From Paramecium sonneborni (taxonomy: Eukaryota > Ciliophora > Oligohymenophorea > Peniculida > Parameciidae): 64,000 bases of DNA. Below are positions 1 to 12,200 of the stretch, piece by piece. Under the pieces are notes generated by a model. The model did no database searches and had not been told where the DNA came from. It worked only from the letters and a program-made list of their open reading frames with translations. The translations under genes and the position numbers were made by a program. Location: the NCBI GenBank assembly GCA_905182985.1, contig CAJJDN010000139.1:203883-267882 (forward strand), given 5' to 3'. Position 1 is the first letter of the stretch; each line of letters begins with the position of its first letter.

Positions 1-416
1 AATATCAATGTAGGATTAAGAAAAGTTAAAAATTCGTAAAATTTATTCCAAATTAAATAATGAAATATATTAAAATTTTTTATAATTTATAAGATAAAAT
101 AACTTAGTTTAATTTAGTTTAATATATAATATATTACGAATTATTGAATTTACTACATCATTTAATATAAATTTAATAATATCAAATTTACTGTTATAGA
201 GATCAGAAATGAGTTTGAGTAGGTTTTTTGTTCAAATATTCTTAAAAATGCAGCTTCATGAAGATTTACTTCTCAAGTGAATGAACCCTAAAATATAACG
301 CATAAGTTTAAGATTTACAGTAAATTAAATTGTTGGAAATTTAGTCTATGTTAGAATTTTACAAATTTTTCTTTAATTTATTTAATTGAAATCGATATTC
401 ATTTTGATTTAACTAA
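1..416. other. No gene recognised (left edge)
   Basis: Very A+T-rich, with no long TGA-free frame of convincing composition on either strand. It may hold the 3' part of a gene lying outside the window, but I cannot support one. Confidence 0.4.
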
Positions 417-725
417 ATGAGCACATCAGCATAGTTAATGGCAGTTATGAGCGAAAAATTGCTTAAGACTTAAGGAGATTCGGATAGTGTGATTCCTGAT
501 TCAGATTAAGAAGAAAAATTGCAAAGTCCTTATCAAAAAGGAACACCAAAATCATCTATAAAGCCTGCAAAACGTTTGAGATTTAGCGGAAAGAATTAAG
601 TTTGCTATTTTTAACAAGGGACAAAAAAAGAAATGTCTCCATCAATAACAAGAAATACTTCTATATCAACTCATTCAATACTCAAAAATAAAGAAAGCCC
701 AATTTTATTTAGAGAAAATAAATGA
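417..725 (+). CDS. Small Ser/Pro-rich basic protein, unknown function
   Basis: An uninterrupted frame of 102 codons from ATG to TGA when TAA and TAG are read as Gln. The protein starts MSTSAQLMAVMSEKLL, is rich in Ser, Pro, Lys and acidic residues, and is probably disordered. Around residues 51-65 a basic-hydrophobic stretch, KRLRFSGKNQVCYF, is the most ordered-looking part. Its K-R-x-R-F core is loosely like docking motifs for protein phosphatase 1, which is only a guess. No signal peptide, membrane segment or intron is visible. It converges on the bZIP gene downstream. The A/T-ending codons and mixed composition make it a better gene than the other frames here. Confidence 0.6.
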
Positions 726-1049
726 TATAAAATATTTATGTTGACTATGTTATGTTTTTCCAAATAAATATTTTTAATTACAAAAGTTACCATATTCTTA
801 GCATCTTAAGAATGAGATACATGGACAAAATAAAGAATCAATTTTATTAAGTTATAGAATTTTTAAAATGAAAGCGATAAAAATGATAATAAGGAATAAC
901 AAATAAAAATAATAAACACAAAATAAATAACTATTTTCTTATCATGAAATAGATTTTTTAACAAGCTTTCTATTGTTATTATTAGGGATATGAGAATGAT
1001 ATGGATTTTTTTAAATTTCATCTTCTTCACTCTAAAATTATAAATATAT
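726..1049. other. Convergent intergenic spacer
   Basis: Lies between the stop codons of two converging genes. A+T-rich, with short open stretches only. I see no RNA gene or repeat. Confidence 0.5.
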
Positions 1050-2730
1050 TCATGATACCATTTAAGAATTCTTTAATTAAAGAAATAGTGAAGAAGTTTG
1101 AAGTTCTTGACGAAAAGAATTCTATATATATAAAATAATTATTTACCTATCTCATTGCTAAAATGCAAGTACCCAATTATAGTGGAGTCAAACATTCTTT
1201 AAGTTATTCCCATATTAAGTCAACTTTATTGGCTTCACTTTGTATCAATTTTAACTGATCTTTAATTTTTTAAATTGAACTAAATTAGGATTGATAAAAT
1301 ACTCAGATATGTTATTTCTGACACTCTGTAATTTTGTTTTCATTCTTTTAACTTTAACAATTTATTCTGGTTAAATTTATGATTTTTTGAAGGTATCTTT
1401 CATCCAATCAGTATAATCACTATGAATTATGATATAAAATACTCTGCCTATTGAGCAAAGAAATCTTTATCTTTTTCTAAGGAATAAATCAAATATTTAG
1501 TTTAAATAGGCAAACATACTTCAATCATGGAATCAAAGTATTATCTAGCAGCTTCATTACGTTCTTGACTATTAGAATTTGTTCTATATCTTAAAGCATC
1601 TAAAACCATAGCAATTTCAAAATTGTCTTTATTTTTAAGTAAACAAGTTTCTAATTTATCAAATAATTATTATTGCTCATCCAAGTAAATTTAGAACTAA
1701 ATTTTATATCAATATATAAACCTTCTCTTGAGTTTTATTACACGCTTCGGCATATTTAGATTAATTACGATTTGATTCCTTTAATCTTTCAACTTCGTGT
1801 TGCAACTCTTTGACTTTGGTTTCTAAAAGTTCATAATAGATTTTCTTTCTTGCTCTTGAATTTCTAGCAGATTCTCTATTTTTGGCTAATTTTTATTAGA
1901 CTGGATCCATATTTCCATCAGGACTCATTTGACTTGATTACATTTCATTTGATGACACATCATATTGATCCCTAGAAATGATTGGTGATTTTCTCTATAA
2001 CTTTTATTGACTCTTCCTATTTGTATAGAATTTCTATATTTTACGATAATCTTGTTGTAGATTTTGTTGCTAATTCAATTTTTTTTTATGTTTGTTCAAC
2101 TAATTGAGTAATTTTATTTGTATAAATACTCTTTGCTTGATTCACATTAAAGAGATTTTTATTTTCTTATATAATATTTTGATTAACAAGCTATTTTATT
2201 TCTGGCTTGAATTTTGAATTTATTTGTTCTCCAGATTCTATAATAAAAAGATTTCTAAATATAATTACCTATTTTTATCTCAAATTCTTATGAAGAAGGT
2301 TCGCTATTCCTCATTACATTCTCTTATAATGAGTTTTTGTGTTCTTTTTAATCTTCAAGTATTTTTGCCTAAATATTCAATCTGTCTATTCCAATTTCTT
2401 CAAACTACATTTCAAAATCTCCACTACTCCTAAAAAAACCTGCTTTCTAAATTTAAGGTTCTTAGTATTCGTAAATTTAAATTGGTACAGCAACATCTTC
2501 CAAACCCACTGAAGAACGATATTGTTCAGATTGAACGAGAAACCCAAAATTATGAGCAAAACTTCCTCCTCCATTTGGCCCAAAGCTTTAATTGTCTTAT
2601 TACATTCTTCCAAAGCTAGCGCCTAAACTTATTGAATAAGAAAATGAAAATACACATCTTAAAAACTTCCCAGTCCACTCTAATTTTATTAAGAAATATC
2701 GCTTCGATTAGGCACAAAATAATCACTCAT
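1050..2730 (-). CDS. bZIP transcription factor with long C-terminal helical domain
   Basis: Predicted nuclear DNA-binding protein. The basic region is clear, at about 40% of the length: KNRESARNSRARKK matches the bZIP signature N-x-x-[S/A]-A-x-x-S-R-x-[R/K]. It is followed by a heptad-like segment, LLETKVKELQHEVERLK. The frame is restored by GTA...TAG introns at about 2630-2670 (38 nt, approximate), 2240-2270 (31 nt), 2020-2047 (28 nt), 1700-1724 (25 nt), 1416-1438, 1285-1307 and 1135-1159. The N-terminal part is Gly/Ser/Gln-rich, beginning MSDYFVPNRSDI. After the zipper come about 200 residues of predicted helix ending with ECLTPLQLGTCILAMRQ and a short tail ending QMVS. The layout resembles plant TGA-type bZIP proteins with a DOG1 domain; that comparison is inference. 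The bZIP call is strong, the exact exon ends less so. Confidence 0.85.
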
Positions 2731-3076
2731 ATCAATTATATTTTTAATTTTATGATAAATTATTTAAGATCTTTACTCTTTAATTGATAACCAATCTAAA
2801 TAAACAACTTCATTTTCTTGTTCAAGCAATTAAAACTTAACATTTATGTATTTTTTACAATTTTAGAATATATTGTTTCTAATAAATTAATCACAAAAAG
2901 AGATTACATTGTTATAATTAATAATTAAAAGGAGAATTTAAATAACATAATAGCTAAAATATCAAATCAAAAAATGTTTTGTAATACATAATTTTGTTGT
3001 TATTTTATAATCCAACTAATTATACTTTGTTTGTCAAAAACTATTTTAAACTATTTAATGCTTTTATAATATGCAA
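2731..3076. other. Intergenic spacer
   Basis: Between the start of the bZIP gene and the stop of the kinase gene, both on the minus strand. It should hold the bZIP promoter. A+T-rich; no recognisable motif. Confidence 0.5.
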
Positions 3077-5100
3077 TCAATTAGGTTCTTGCTTATCGTT
3101 ATTTTTAGCACTTGTGATTATTGAATTTATATTTTTTCTTATGAGAAGAAGCTCATTCCTGATTGCCTGAGGCAGACTATTGATGATCCAAGGATGATCT
3201 AGAGCTTATTCTGGGGTCAATCTTTAAAATTGATTCCATTACAAACACTTATTTATGAACTAATTTTAAAGTTGATTTATACATCATAAAACTCGGCATC
3301 TGCTTTTTCAAGTAATTATGAAAGAGGTTTCAATTATTAAAATTATTCTGCTTCTTTAACTTTGTAATTGAGCTGATATTTATCATCAAAAAACTTTTAT
3401 CTTTTTGGACTTTAATCAATAATATCTTTTGGAGGCATTCCCAAAACCTTTGTCTAAGCAAAAAGTAATTCTTTTTCAGTTTTAGATTAAAACAAAGATT
3501 CTCCAATGAAGAGTTCAGCAATTATGCATCCAAAACTCCACATATCAATTTAGAATGAATAATTTATTCCAAAGATTATCTCAGGAGCTCTATAAAATCT
3601 ACTCTTTATTTAATTAAATATTATTGTTTACTTGAATATAAGTATACATTTTATTATTAGCAAAACAACTTGATCCAAAATCTATCACTCTGAGGCCAGA
3701 TTTAGTAAATTCTTTTAACAGGATATTCTCCGGCTTTAAATCACAATGAATTATGTTGCAAGCTTTCAAATAAAGAAGAGCTTAAAGAATTTAAATTGCA
3801 AATCTCCTGATCAAATCAGGCTCTAATCCTACAAAATTATTTAAAGCTATAAATTCGTAGAGATTACAACAAAGCAATTCAAAAACCATGCACTTTCTAA
3901 TTTAATTTAGATGTCTTACTATGTGATTTCTAAATTCAAAATAGTTCATTAATTTTATGAGACAATAAGAATTGTCTGCTTTATTAATTATTTTTAATAA
4001 GTCTATCTCAATTAAAGCTTATTAATAAAATTTTTCTCTGTTTTTGATGATTTTTATTGCCATTTCTTTGCGATGTTTATGATCAAAGACTTTAAAAACG
4101 TAACCAAAACTACCATTTCCTAATTTCTCAATCAATTCATATCTAAATGCTATTTGATCATGTTTTAAAAATTTATAATCTCCACTAAGTTAATATGTTT
4201 ATTGTTTACTGTTAATTATCGTATCCATTATTAAATAAATTTCCTAAAGGATCTCTTTGGGTTGTAGAAATATTTTTTGGAGCAAGATAGTATATAGTTT
4301 CATAATCAATTATTTCTATTTTCTCTATTTCACTGAGTTGATCTGAATAATGTTGTAGTACAATATAGGAGGATTAGGGGAGTTAAAATTTATCAGGAAT
4401 AGATTTGATAGCAGGCTAATGAGTTGTTAATGAGTATGTTTTAGTTTAAGTTCGTTATTTAATGTTGTTTGTGATATTGTTTTGGAGATCTTGGAACTTT
4501 TATTAATTTTTTTCCAAGAAAAGTAGTTTTTGAGATTTACTTAAATTAGTATTGCGAACAGTAGTTGAAATCTTTTGTGTTGGTTCATATTCTATTTATT
4601 CGGGATTGGTTTTTAGATGTAACTTTGAAATCTAAGGTATAAGATTACTACTAATCTGAGTATTAATTCCTTATATAGTATAAATTTGTGTTACTTTTGG
4701 CTTAATCAAATAAATGCAGTTAATCTTACTCTTTAACAAGTATCGATTTTAGTTAGAGTTGGTAAGACTTTTAAAATCCTTTTGTTTAAGTTTCATTTTA
4801 ATGAAGTTCAACTTATATACATAAAAAAATACTATGATTGCTAATACTAATAGGCTTGTAGGATTTCAAAATTTCAGGGGGAGACTTGATATTTTATCGT
4901 TAATTGGCTCTGCTAGTAATGGGTTAGTATTCTTTTTGGAATTGTTTTTGAGTTTATTTAGCCAAGTTAATTTTATAAGGACTTTTGGCAATAATATCAA
5001 AACTTCTTATTTTTTTGGTAGGGATGTTGTTTGTTTAGTAAGTAGTTGTATTCTATTTTGGTTGTAAGTTGATTAGATTTAATAAACTTAGTTATTTCAT
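3077..5100 (-). CDS. DYRK-family protein kinase
   Basis: Dual-specificity tyrosine-regulated kinase type. Visible motifs in order: a DYRK-homology-like lead [16 protein letters not shown]; glycine loop [14 protein letters not shown]-type lysine in EMAIKII; catalytic loop [17 protein letters not shown] (the DYRK form of DFG); [14 protein letters not shown] (activation-loop Tyr-x-Tyr and substrate site); and final helix LTPEQALDHPWI. Introns that restore the frame lie at about 4187-4211 (25 nt), 3607-3634 (28 nt, ends AAG) and 3240-3262 (23 nt). The N-terminus is long, Gln/Ser/Thr-rich and low in complexity. An open frame with good codons starts at an ATG at 5100, while the frame directly joined to the kinase can start at 4796. 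They probably belong to one gene linked by an intron I could not place, so the start is uncertain. The kinase assignment is firm. Confidence 0.85.
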
Positions 5101-5304
5101 TATATCCACTTGAATGAAAATTAAAGTATTTAAAGATGAAAAGTATATGAATTAGTGAAATGTAAGAATTTATTATTAAGAAATGAAGGGGGGATATTTA
5201 TAGATAAAATAGATAAATAATGTATAAAAATGAAAAAATGTGATAATATACAATAAATTCATGATTGATAATAGAAAATAAAAATATCTTTGATAAATAA
5301 TAAT

Positions 5305-6419
5305 ATGTTTCCTTTTGTCAGCAACTTATTCAGAAACGATTTGCCTCTGTACTTTTTTGACGATATCTTTACTCAAGGACCTGGGATAAGAGTAAGAGTT
5401 CCTCGTCCGCCATATACAAATAGACAATTTAGAGATTAAGCTCCAAAAGTAATAATTGAATTTCTAAATAAAAAGAAGCCACCAAGTTTGAAGTTGATGT
5501 AGAGTGTTAAAAAGCCATTGAAAGATTATTAATAAACCTAAGGATAATACTGGGCTATCTTGGGAGATGAAGCTTATGAAGATGGAGATTACTTTGGGTC
5601 TATAACTCATTATACAAAGGCAATCGAATTATCTGAGGGAACAGAGGCTTCATTCTTTAGAAGTCGAGGATTAGCTTTGAAATTAGCAGGAAGTTTGGAG
5701 CCTGTATTAAATTATGAATATTATCATTTAGGCTTATAGAGATGCATTAACAGCAATAGAGTTGGATGACAAGAACATAAAGGCTCATTTATTGTGTGGA
5801 TAGGTATTGGCTGAGCGCGGAAAGAGTGCAGATAATACTTAAGATATTGAGACTGCAATAACAAGATTGACAAAGGCTAGAACATTGTGTGCTGGATAAA
5901 AAAAGGAATATTATGAGGATGAATTAAGTAAGTACATTTATAGAGCTAAAAAACTATTATGGTACAAAAATTAAGAAATAAATAATAAGAATAAAAGAGT
6001 AGCGATTGAAAACTACAAAAGTTTTTTGAATTCAAGATAGGATTTAAATGGTGAGTAACGTTAAAAGGAGTTGGAGGGTTTCATAAATTCAATAGGTAAT
6101 CCAGATTAGAAATAGGAATATGATATCCCGAATTATTTAATATGTAAAATAACATTGGTAATAATAAAATGAGATTATTATTATATAGGAATTAATGGAA
6201 AACCCTGTAGTGAATGATGCTGGTCAGACATATGAGCGTGATATGCTGATTGAGGCTATAAAGAAGAATGGGCCAAATGATCCTACAACGAGATAGCCAA
6301 TCAGCAGGAACTTTTATCCTAATCTTAATGTGAAGTAAGCTACATAGGACTTTTTATTGAATAATCCATGGGCATTCGAATTTTCGAAGGGAGAGGATTA
6401 TTTAAGCATTGAATTCTGA
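5305..6419 (+). CDS. TPR + U-box protein, CHIP/STUB1-like E3 ubiquitin ligase
   Basis: Predicted chaperone-linked ubiquitin ligase. The N-terminal third contains TPR-like helices: residues about 85-190 read AILGDEAYEDGDYFGSITHY, then YTKAIELSEGTEASFFRSRG, then a third helix pair, AYRDALTAIELDDKNIKAHL. A charged coiled middle part (QEINNKNKRVAIENYKSF) follows. The C-terminus is a U-box: ITLELMENPVVNDAGQTYER, then IKKNGPNDPTTRQPI, ending SIEF. Two introns are placed by frame and homology: 5704-5731 (28 nt) and 6158-6188 (31 nt). The domain order and length (about 350 aa) fit CHIP, which binds the EEVD tails of Hsp70/Hsp90 and ubiquitylates clients. An N-terminal extension of about 80 residues before the TPRs is longer than in animal CHIP. 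Confidence 0.85.
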
Positions 6420-6466
6420 TTATAATTAATGTATTGTTATAATCCGTTTTTATTATAATAAAAATA

Positions 6467-7822
6467 ATGAGAGTCAGCATATTGTTATTAGGCATATTAA
6501 TGTTGGGGACATTTGCTTAAGATAATGAAGTTGTTATCTAATTATTGGCTGAATTAAGACAGGAAGCAGTTGATTAATTGGCACTTTTGCATGCAAGATT
6601 CTAACCAATCAAGTAAGCAAAATTAGATTAAATTGCAGTGATTTAGTAAGCAATTTCAGAACAAAATGGAGAATGTTACAACAGATAACAAGATGTAATA
6701 AGCATATGATAAATTTGTTTAGGTTGAAGCTAAGCAAAATGAAATAGATTTGGCTAATGAATTTAAAAATTGGATGAAAGCAAGATAAGAAAGTAATAAT
6801 AATCGTATTGGTGTACTTTCAACAAATGTGTGCGAAAAGAATAATAATTCTTTGAATAAGGTGAAAAATGGTAGAGTACTTTTGAGATTGATTGCTTATT
6901 TAAGAGCAACTTTGTAAGCATAATTATCAACATCATTTGCAGAAGTTAAGGAGAACACAATTTCTGAGATATCTCATATTGTTACTGCTTATAAAGAATA
7001 TAGAAAGATGAATATGCTATAGACAAAACAAGAGGAAGTTGAGTTGAATGGCACAATTGAATAATTAATTGAAATGCTCAATTAGATGGAGAGAGAAATT
7101 TAAGATGATGTAGCTAATGGTTAAAATGGTTAAGTTTAGATTGGAGTTACATTCTCTGAATTTAAAGTGAGGATTGAGAAAGAAAATGATATTTTCAATA
7201 GATAAATTGAAGTTTAAGATGATTTAATAACTGTACTTAAAATCTATCATATTCCTATAGCATTTCTAAAATCAATTGACTACCTTATATGGCAGAGTTG
7301 ATAAATGTTAATCCAGATTAAAGGAAATAGAATATACACTTTTAGTTGCCGAAGAGGATTTGAAATATGATCAATAATGGGTAGATGAAGATAGATTAAA
7401 ATTGGAAGAAGAAATAGAATTATTCGACTGGCTTATTAAACATTATTAAACTGGCAATTTTGATGATGAAGTCGATCAAAATGCAACTGATTCAACTGAT
7501 GGATCTAGTGATGGATAATCTGTAAATTATAAGCATATATATATATTAGGATTTAAATGGAAATGATAGAGATGGAGTCATTGATTATACTCCATTAAAA
7601 GAAGTATCTAATGCTTGGAGTTCTGAAGATGAAGATAACGATAACAATAACAATCAAAATAATTAAAATGACGATTCTACAGATTAAGAAGATAGAGGAG
7701 ATGTAATTGATTACACACCTTATGAAGAAAAAGATGTTGATTGGGATTCCTTATTGTAGAAAAAACAAAATAAAAATCATCATTAATCAAAAAAACATCA
7801 TACTCACAAGGCCAAAAAATGA
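6467..7822 (+). CDS. Secreted coiled-coil protein, possibly trichocyst-matrix-like
   Basis: Begins with a clear signal peptide, MRVSILLLGILMLGTFAQD. The rest of the first three quarters is Gln/Glu/Lys-rich and almost entirely predicted coiled coil. The tail is acidic and Asn-rich, holds two copies of the motif VIDYTP (GVIDYTPL and DVIDYTPY), and ends in a Lys/His-rich stretch, HHQSKKHHTHKAKK. Introns restore the frame near 6640-6661 (22 nt, non-canonical GTG start), 7231-7258 (28 nt) and 7521-7548 (28 nt). Signal peptide plus coiled coils recalls Paramecium trichocyst matrix proteins, which are secretory-granule cargo cleaved during maturation. The acidic repeat tail is not typical of the ones I know, so that label is tentative. 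It lies 64 bp upstream of the tRNA. Confidence 0.7.
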
Positions 7823-7885
7823 TTTATTCATCAAATCATAGCTTATTAAATATAAAATCTTCATCCATTCATGATTATTAACATT

Positions 7886-7957
7886 TCCGGTATAGTCTAG
7901 TGGTTAGGATATCAGGTTCTCACCCTGGGGACCCGGGTTCAATCCCCGGTATCGGAA
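7886..7957 (+). tRNA. tRNA-Glu (CTC)
   Basis: A complete 72-nt cloverleaf. The acceptor stem TCCGGTA pairs with TATCGGA (one G-T wobble), with discriminator base A. The anticodon arm CAGG-TTCTCAC-CCTG gives anticodon CTC, so it reads GAG. The T-arm is GGGTTCAATCCCC. There is no intron and no encoded CCA. A run of seven T follows directly, as expected for RNA polymerase III. Confidence 0.97.
7893..7945 (+). promoter_or_regulatory. Internal RNA polymerase III promoter (A and B boxes)
   Basis: The A box TAGTCTAGTGG (7893-7903) and B box GGTTCAATCC (7936-7945) lie inside the tRNA gene and match the type 2 Pol III promoter pattern bound by TFIIIC. Confidence 0.8.
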
Positions 7958-7960
7958 TCA

Positions 7961-7967
7961 TTTTTTT
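7961..7967 (+). terminator. Pol III T-run terminator
   Basis: Seven consecutive T residues start 4 nt after the tRNA 3' end, the standard Pol III stop signal. Confidence 0.8.
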
Positions 7968-8040
7968 ATTTTATTATATTATTATATTATTACTATTATT
8001 AATTAATTATTGATATTCGTTCTATTTCAAACATTATTTA

Positions 8041-9253
8041 ATGAATGAAAGTTGGAGATAAAAGTTTTAAAAGGATAAACTCTATTCAAGACATCCCATG
8101 GCACATAAAAATGGTACTTTTACCTTTTATTATTCAGGTGGAGTTCATATGAATTAAGAAGATGATACAAAACTTTTTTAAGTTGCTGGAGCCATGTTAA
8201 AATAGATTGCTAATAAAATTGCCAAAGGTGATTTTAACCTTGCTACAATCCCTAAACCCATATGTTTAACGGCTCCCTTGACGAGCAATGAATGTCTTCT
8301 TTTGTACTTCTATTCTTATTACATTCTTAGTGATTTTGATTATTCCTACATTTATCTTACAGAGGCTGCTAAATGTGATGATGCCTTAAAAAGAATGCAA
8401 TTAGTTGTTGTCAATGAAATTTCTTATCTACATGGAAATCACACATATTTAAAATCATTAGCTCCAATCGATCCCATGATTGGAGAAACTTGTCACAGAA
8501 TTAAAGAAGATGGAACTCAAATTTATTGTGAATTCATTAAAGCTGATCCTCCAACTACTCTCTATCATGTGATTGGAGATGGATGGCAAATTTATGGAGG
8601 AGAAGTAGTTCTTGCTGACATTCATCCAACATTTTCTGAACTCATTGGAAGAAACCTTAAACCAAAATATATTAAATTTAATGATGGCAAGCTTTATGAA
8701 ATCTCAGTCCCTCCTATGATTATTAATGGACTATTGAAAGGAGATCGGGTAGTCAACAAATTAGATGGTTTCACTGTAAAATGCGTTTAAGACAAATTAG
8801 AAGCACAAATTAGTTTTAGTTATGTTTATGAAGATAGTACAACAAAAATTAAAAATACGTTGATGTTTTGGTAATAAAAATAATAAAAACCACTTTCAGA
8901 TTTGGTTGATGTTAAAATAAAAAAATTAATTAAAGTAATTAATAATATTATTAAAAAGACTGATGAAGAAAATAATGCTTCCAATATCACTGTTTCAACA
9001 GGATAAGGATCATGGCTATCCTATTTTGAAATTGATGGAGATGTCTGTTGGAGAATAGATGATCCTATTTTACCATGGATTGAACCCTCTAATTTATTAC
9101 CTAGCGATTCAGCATTTAGATAGGATAAAATACTTATGCTTAAAGGATAAGATGATGCTGCTTAAATGTATTTATTCAGTTTATTTTAGAGTACGAAATA
9201 ATATTGAAAAGCAAGGGCAAAAGGATGCCAATTTAAGAAAAAAAAGAAGATGA
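8041..9253 (+). CDS. Oxysterol-binding protein-related protein (ORP)
   Basis: Predicted lipid-transfer protein at membrane contact sites, consisting essentially of the OSBP ligand-binding domain without PH or ankyrin parts. Seen: NGTFTFYYSGG and NEISYLHGNHTYLKSLAPID, followed by PMIGETCHRIKEDGTQIYCE in the place of the family's N-P-x-L-G-E-T motif. The usual EQVSHHPP is strongly altered here to EFIKADPPTT, so lipid or phosphoinositide binding may differ. The C-terminus has the family motif DPILPWIEPSNLLPSDSAFR, then a basic tail ending ANLRKKRR. One 22-nt intron, 9168-9189, restores the C-terminus. Its stop is 43 bp from the stop of the converging Sec7 gene. Confidence 0.85.
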
Positions 9254-9296
9254 GTTTTTATATTTAATACATTATATTAGAATTTTAAAAATAAAT

Positions 9297-12200
9297 TCAT
9301 TTTAAATCATATAATTTTTAAACTAATTAAATAATTTATTAATCTAAATTGGTTTTTTCTTATTGCAAGCATAACTAACAACGAACACAGTCTTTACATA
9401 TAATTAAGTCACTTGAATAGTTCATTGCTTATAATAATAGAAAAAATAACAGATTATTGTATTATTTTAGCTAAAATAAATAGATATTTAATTTACATGT
9501 ATATCATCTAATTCACTAAGTGTTGGCAATATGTAAACATCTAATAGTTGTCTATAATTTGAAATTTCTCTCTCGATTTCTTAAAGTTTTAATTTTTGGA
9601 TATTTTAATCTTATTCATCATTGAATTATGGGTTTGCTTTAAGAATTTCATTTTTTTTAATAAAAATTTCGATTGGTGTAATTAATGAATCAAAATCTAA
9701 AATATGATGATTCTTCAATTTATATTTTTTAATAATGATCATACAGCCATAAGCTTCTCTTTCTTATTTAAGTAAGCTAGGTAAAAATTTCATGTCTTAT
9801 AAGACTACTTATTTCCATAAAAGATATCTTTATTCTATTTATGAATTAAATTAAACAGCAAATTAATATGAATAAAGAAAGGTATTTTCAATAATTAATA
9901 ATTATTGCAAATTTAATTTTTAATTGAAATAATGTAAAATCTCTATGCTTATTTAAATCATCAATAATTAAGCAGCACATTAAGTGAAGCAATCTTCAAT
10001 CATATTTTTCATTCTACTTGAAGTTAAAGATTAATTAGCAAAACTTGATAATTTGGTTGGTGTTGTTAATCGAATTATTCTATCAATAAATTAAACAATT
10101 TATTCCCATTCTTCTTCATTAAACATCATCCCAATTTTCATTGTCATATTTTTAACTGAATGAATACTATATTTGGCCAATTTGGCATTTTAATTTTGTA
10201 TACAATTTTCGAATAATTTTAAAAATTCAGGCAATAATGCTCTTAATTTTTGAAAATATCTTTTCATTAAATTAATAATTAAAGAAAACCCTTTTTTACA
10301 TGAATCTTTAAACCAATTATTATTAGTATTGGCAACAGAATGATTTTATTGAAATGTAAATTAGATTTCATCAAAGATAGGTCTAAGGACAGTACTAAAT
10401 ACCATTTTCCAGAATTCAGCACTAAAGGCATACCCAAATTATTATAAGGATTCAAATAAAGTTTCCATAGACTTAGCTTATATTTTATTTCTTTTATCTC
10501 CTGCTAATCCAGATAATACTCCAAGTAAGGGAATCCAGATCTTTTCAAGTTATACTGCTGTTGATGCATTTCTAATAGTAGGTTCTAGTTCTTCAAATTC
10601 ATTCCAATTAAGTTTAGGTATAATTTAAGCTTATTTTGATAGATATCCTAAACATTATATAATAAAATCAATAGATGCCAATGCCATATCTTCTTGATTA
10701 TTGCCTGCTAGAACTTTCAAAGTTTGGATGAGATCAATAAAAACATCTTACAATAGATGAAGATTATGTTCCATGATTTAGGATAGAATCTAAAATGCTA
10801 TTTTACAAATCTTATCATTATCTTCTTTCAAACCTAAAGTGATTAAACCAAAGATCATTCTCCAACCTGATCTAATATTGTGTTTATGATTCAAAACTAT
10901 ATGATTAATACAAGAAAGAATGAATTCTTTCACTTCTAAATTAGACTACAAAAATATAAATTCGAAAGGTTTTAATACATCTCTTTAGAATTAGAAATCA
11001 TATAACTCATCCTTCTATAGAAATTTAATACTTAATTATTTAAGTGAATCTACTGTAAATATAGCAACTTTCTTTTCTTTTACTGCAACTTCATTAATAT
11101 GATCTTTTACAATATTCCACATTTTAGTCCATACAAAACTAACTCTTTTCATATTATAATCACAAACCTCTACTAATTTTTACAGACAAAATAAACGAGG
11201 ATGAGATTGATATATTTCTTATTTTGACATAAAACATAATGCATTAATGAATTCTTAAATTGCTTCATCATCTAATAGTTTTGATTAAATAAATATCTTA
11301 TCGATTATATCAAATTCTAATAATGATTCATTTAAGATGGTTATATTGTAACCATCAAAATTATCTTTAGATTATTGTATCATTCTTATTTCATCAAGTC
11401 GACTAATCATTTATAAAATACTTTTCCATCCATTTTCTCTTAATCCATTTCCTATCAAAGGTACAGTTTACAAAATTTATTTAATCAAATTGATATGTTT
11501 ATTTTATATTGATCCTAAATGATTAAGTTTTGTAGCTTTTATTAATGTATTCATATAATCTTGTAATGGAATTGAAAAAAATGAACATAACTTAATAAAT
11601 AATACTAATCCTTAAATACATTAATTTGAAATCTGATCCATATGGTCATTATTAAACATAAACAAAAACATTTCAAATAAAGGTTTACCTATACACTCCA
11701 AAAATGGTTTAATTAAATAAGCCATATCTTAATTAATTATTTAATAAATAGTTTCATGGAAATCTTATTTAGTCTTAATTAATTCACTTCCTTATTTAAG
11801 AAGTGCTTCCTTTTCTCTCTAAAATAAATCTTATTTTTTCCTTATACTTTAAGTTAATGAAACCTTCATAAAAACACGATTCTTTTCTTTTTCTCTTACT
11901 GCTAATGGTTATTTAAGAATAGAATTATAAGTTTATGTTAAATAATCAGATGGTAAATCGTCACCATCATTTATTGATCGAGCCAATTTTTAAAAGTCAC
12001 TCAATCTCATTTTTTCTGCAACTGACGGATTATGTAAATCTGTTTATAACATAACCAACAGATAACAATAAGTATAAATACTACCACTAGATTTAAAAAT
12101 TGAATTTGGATTTTCTTTGTAATATCTATCTGAGAATTTTTAAACTACTCTATCAACCTACATTGCTTCTCCTGGTAAAGTAAATTAATCTAAATAATAT

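Noticed and set aside
960..1258. Plus-strand open frame with sensible residues (YENDMDFFKFHLLHS)
   Set aside because: The minus strand of the same stretch encodes the C-terminus of the bZIP protein once three short introns are placed, with better codon use and charged composition.
2386..2613. Minus-strand frame open even in the standard code (EECNKTIKALGQMEEE)
   Set aside because: It is another frame of the bZIP gene. The chosen frame uses TAA/TAG glutamines and A/T-ending codons and links to the bZIP domain through canonical introns.
4834..5067. Plus-strand 77-codon frame
   Set aside because: Antisense shadow of the Gln/Thr-rich N-terminus of the DYRK kinase gene.
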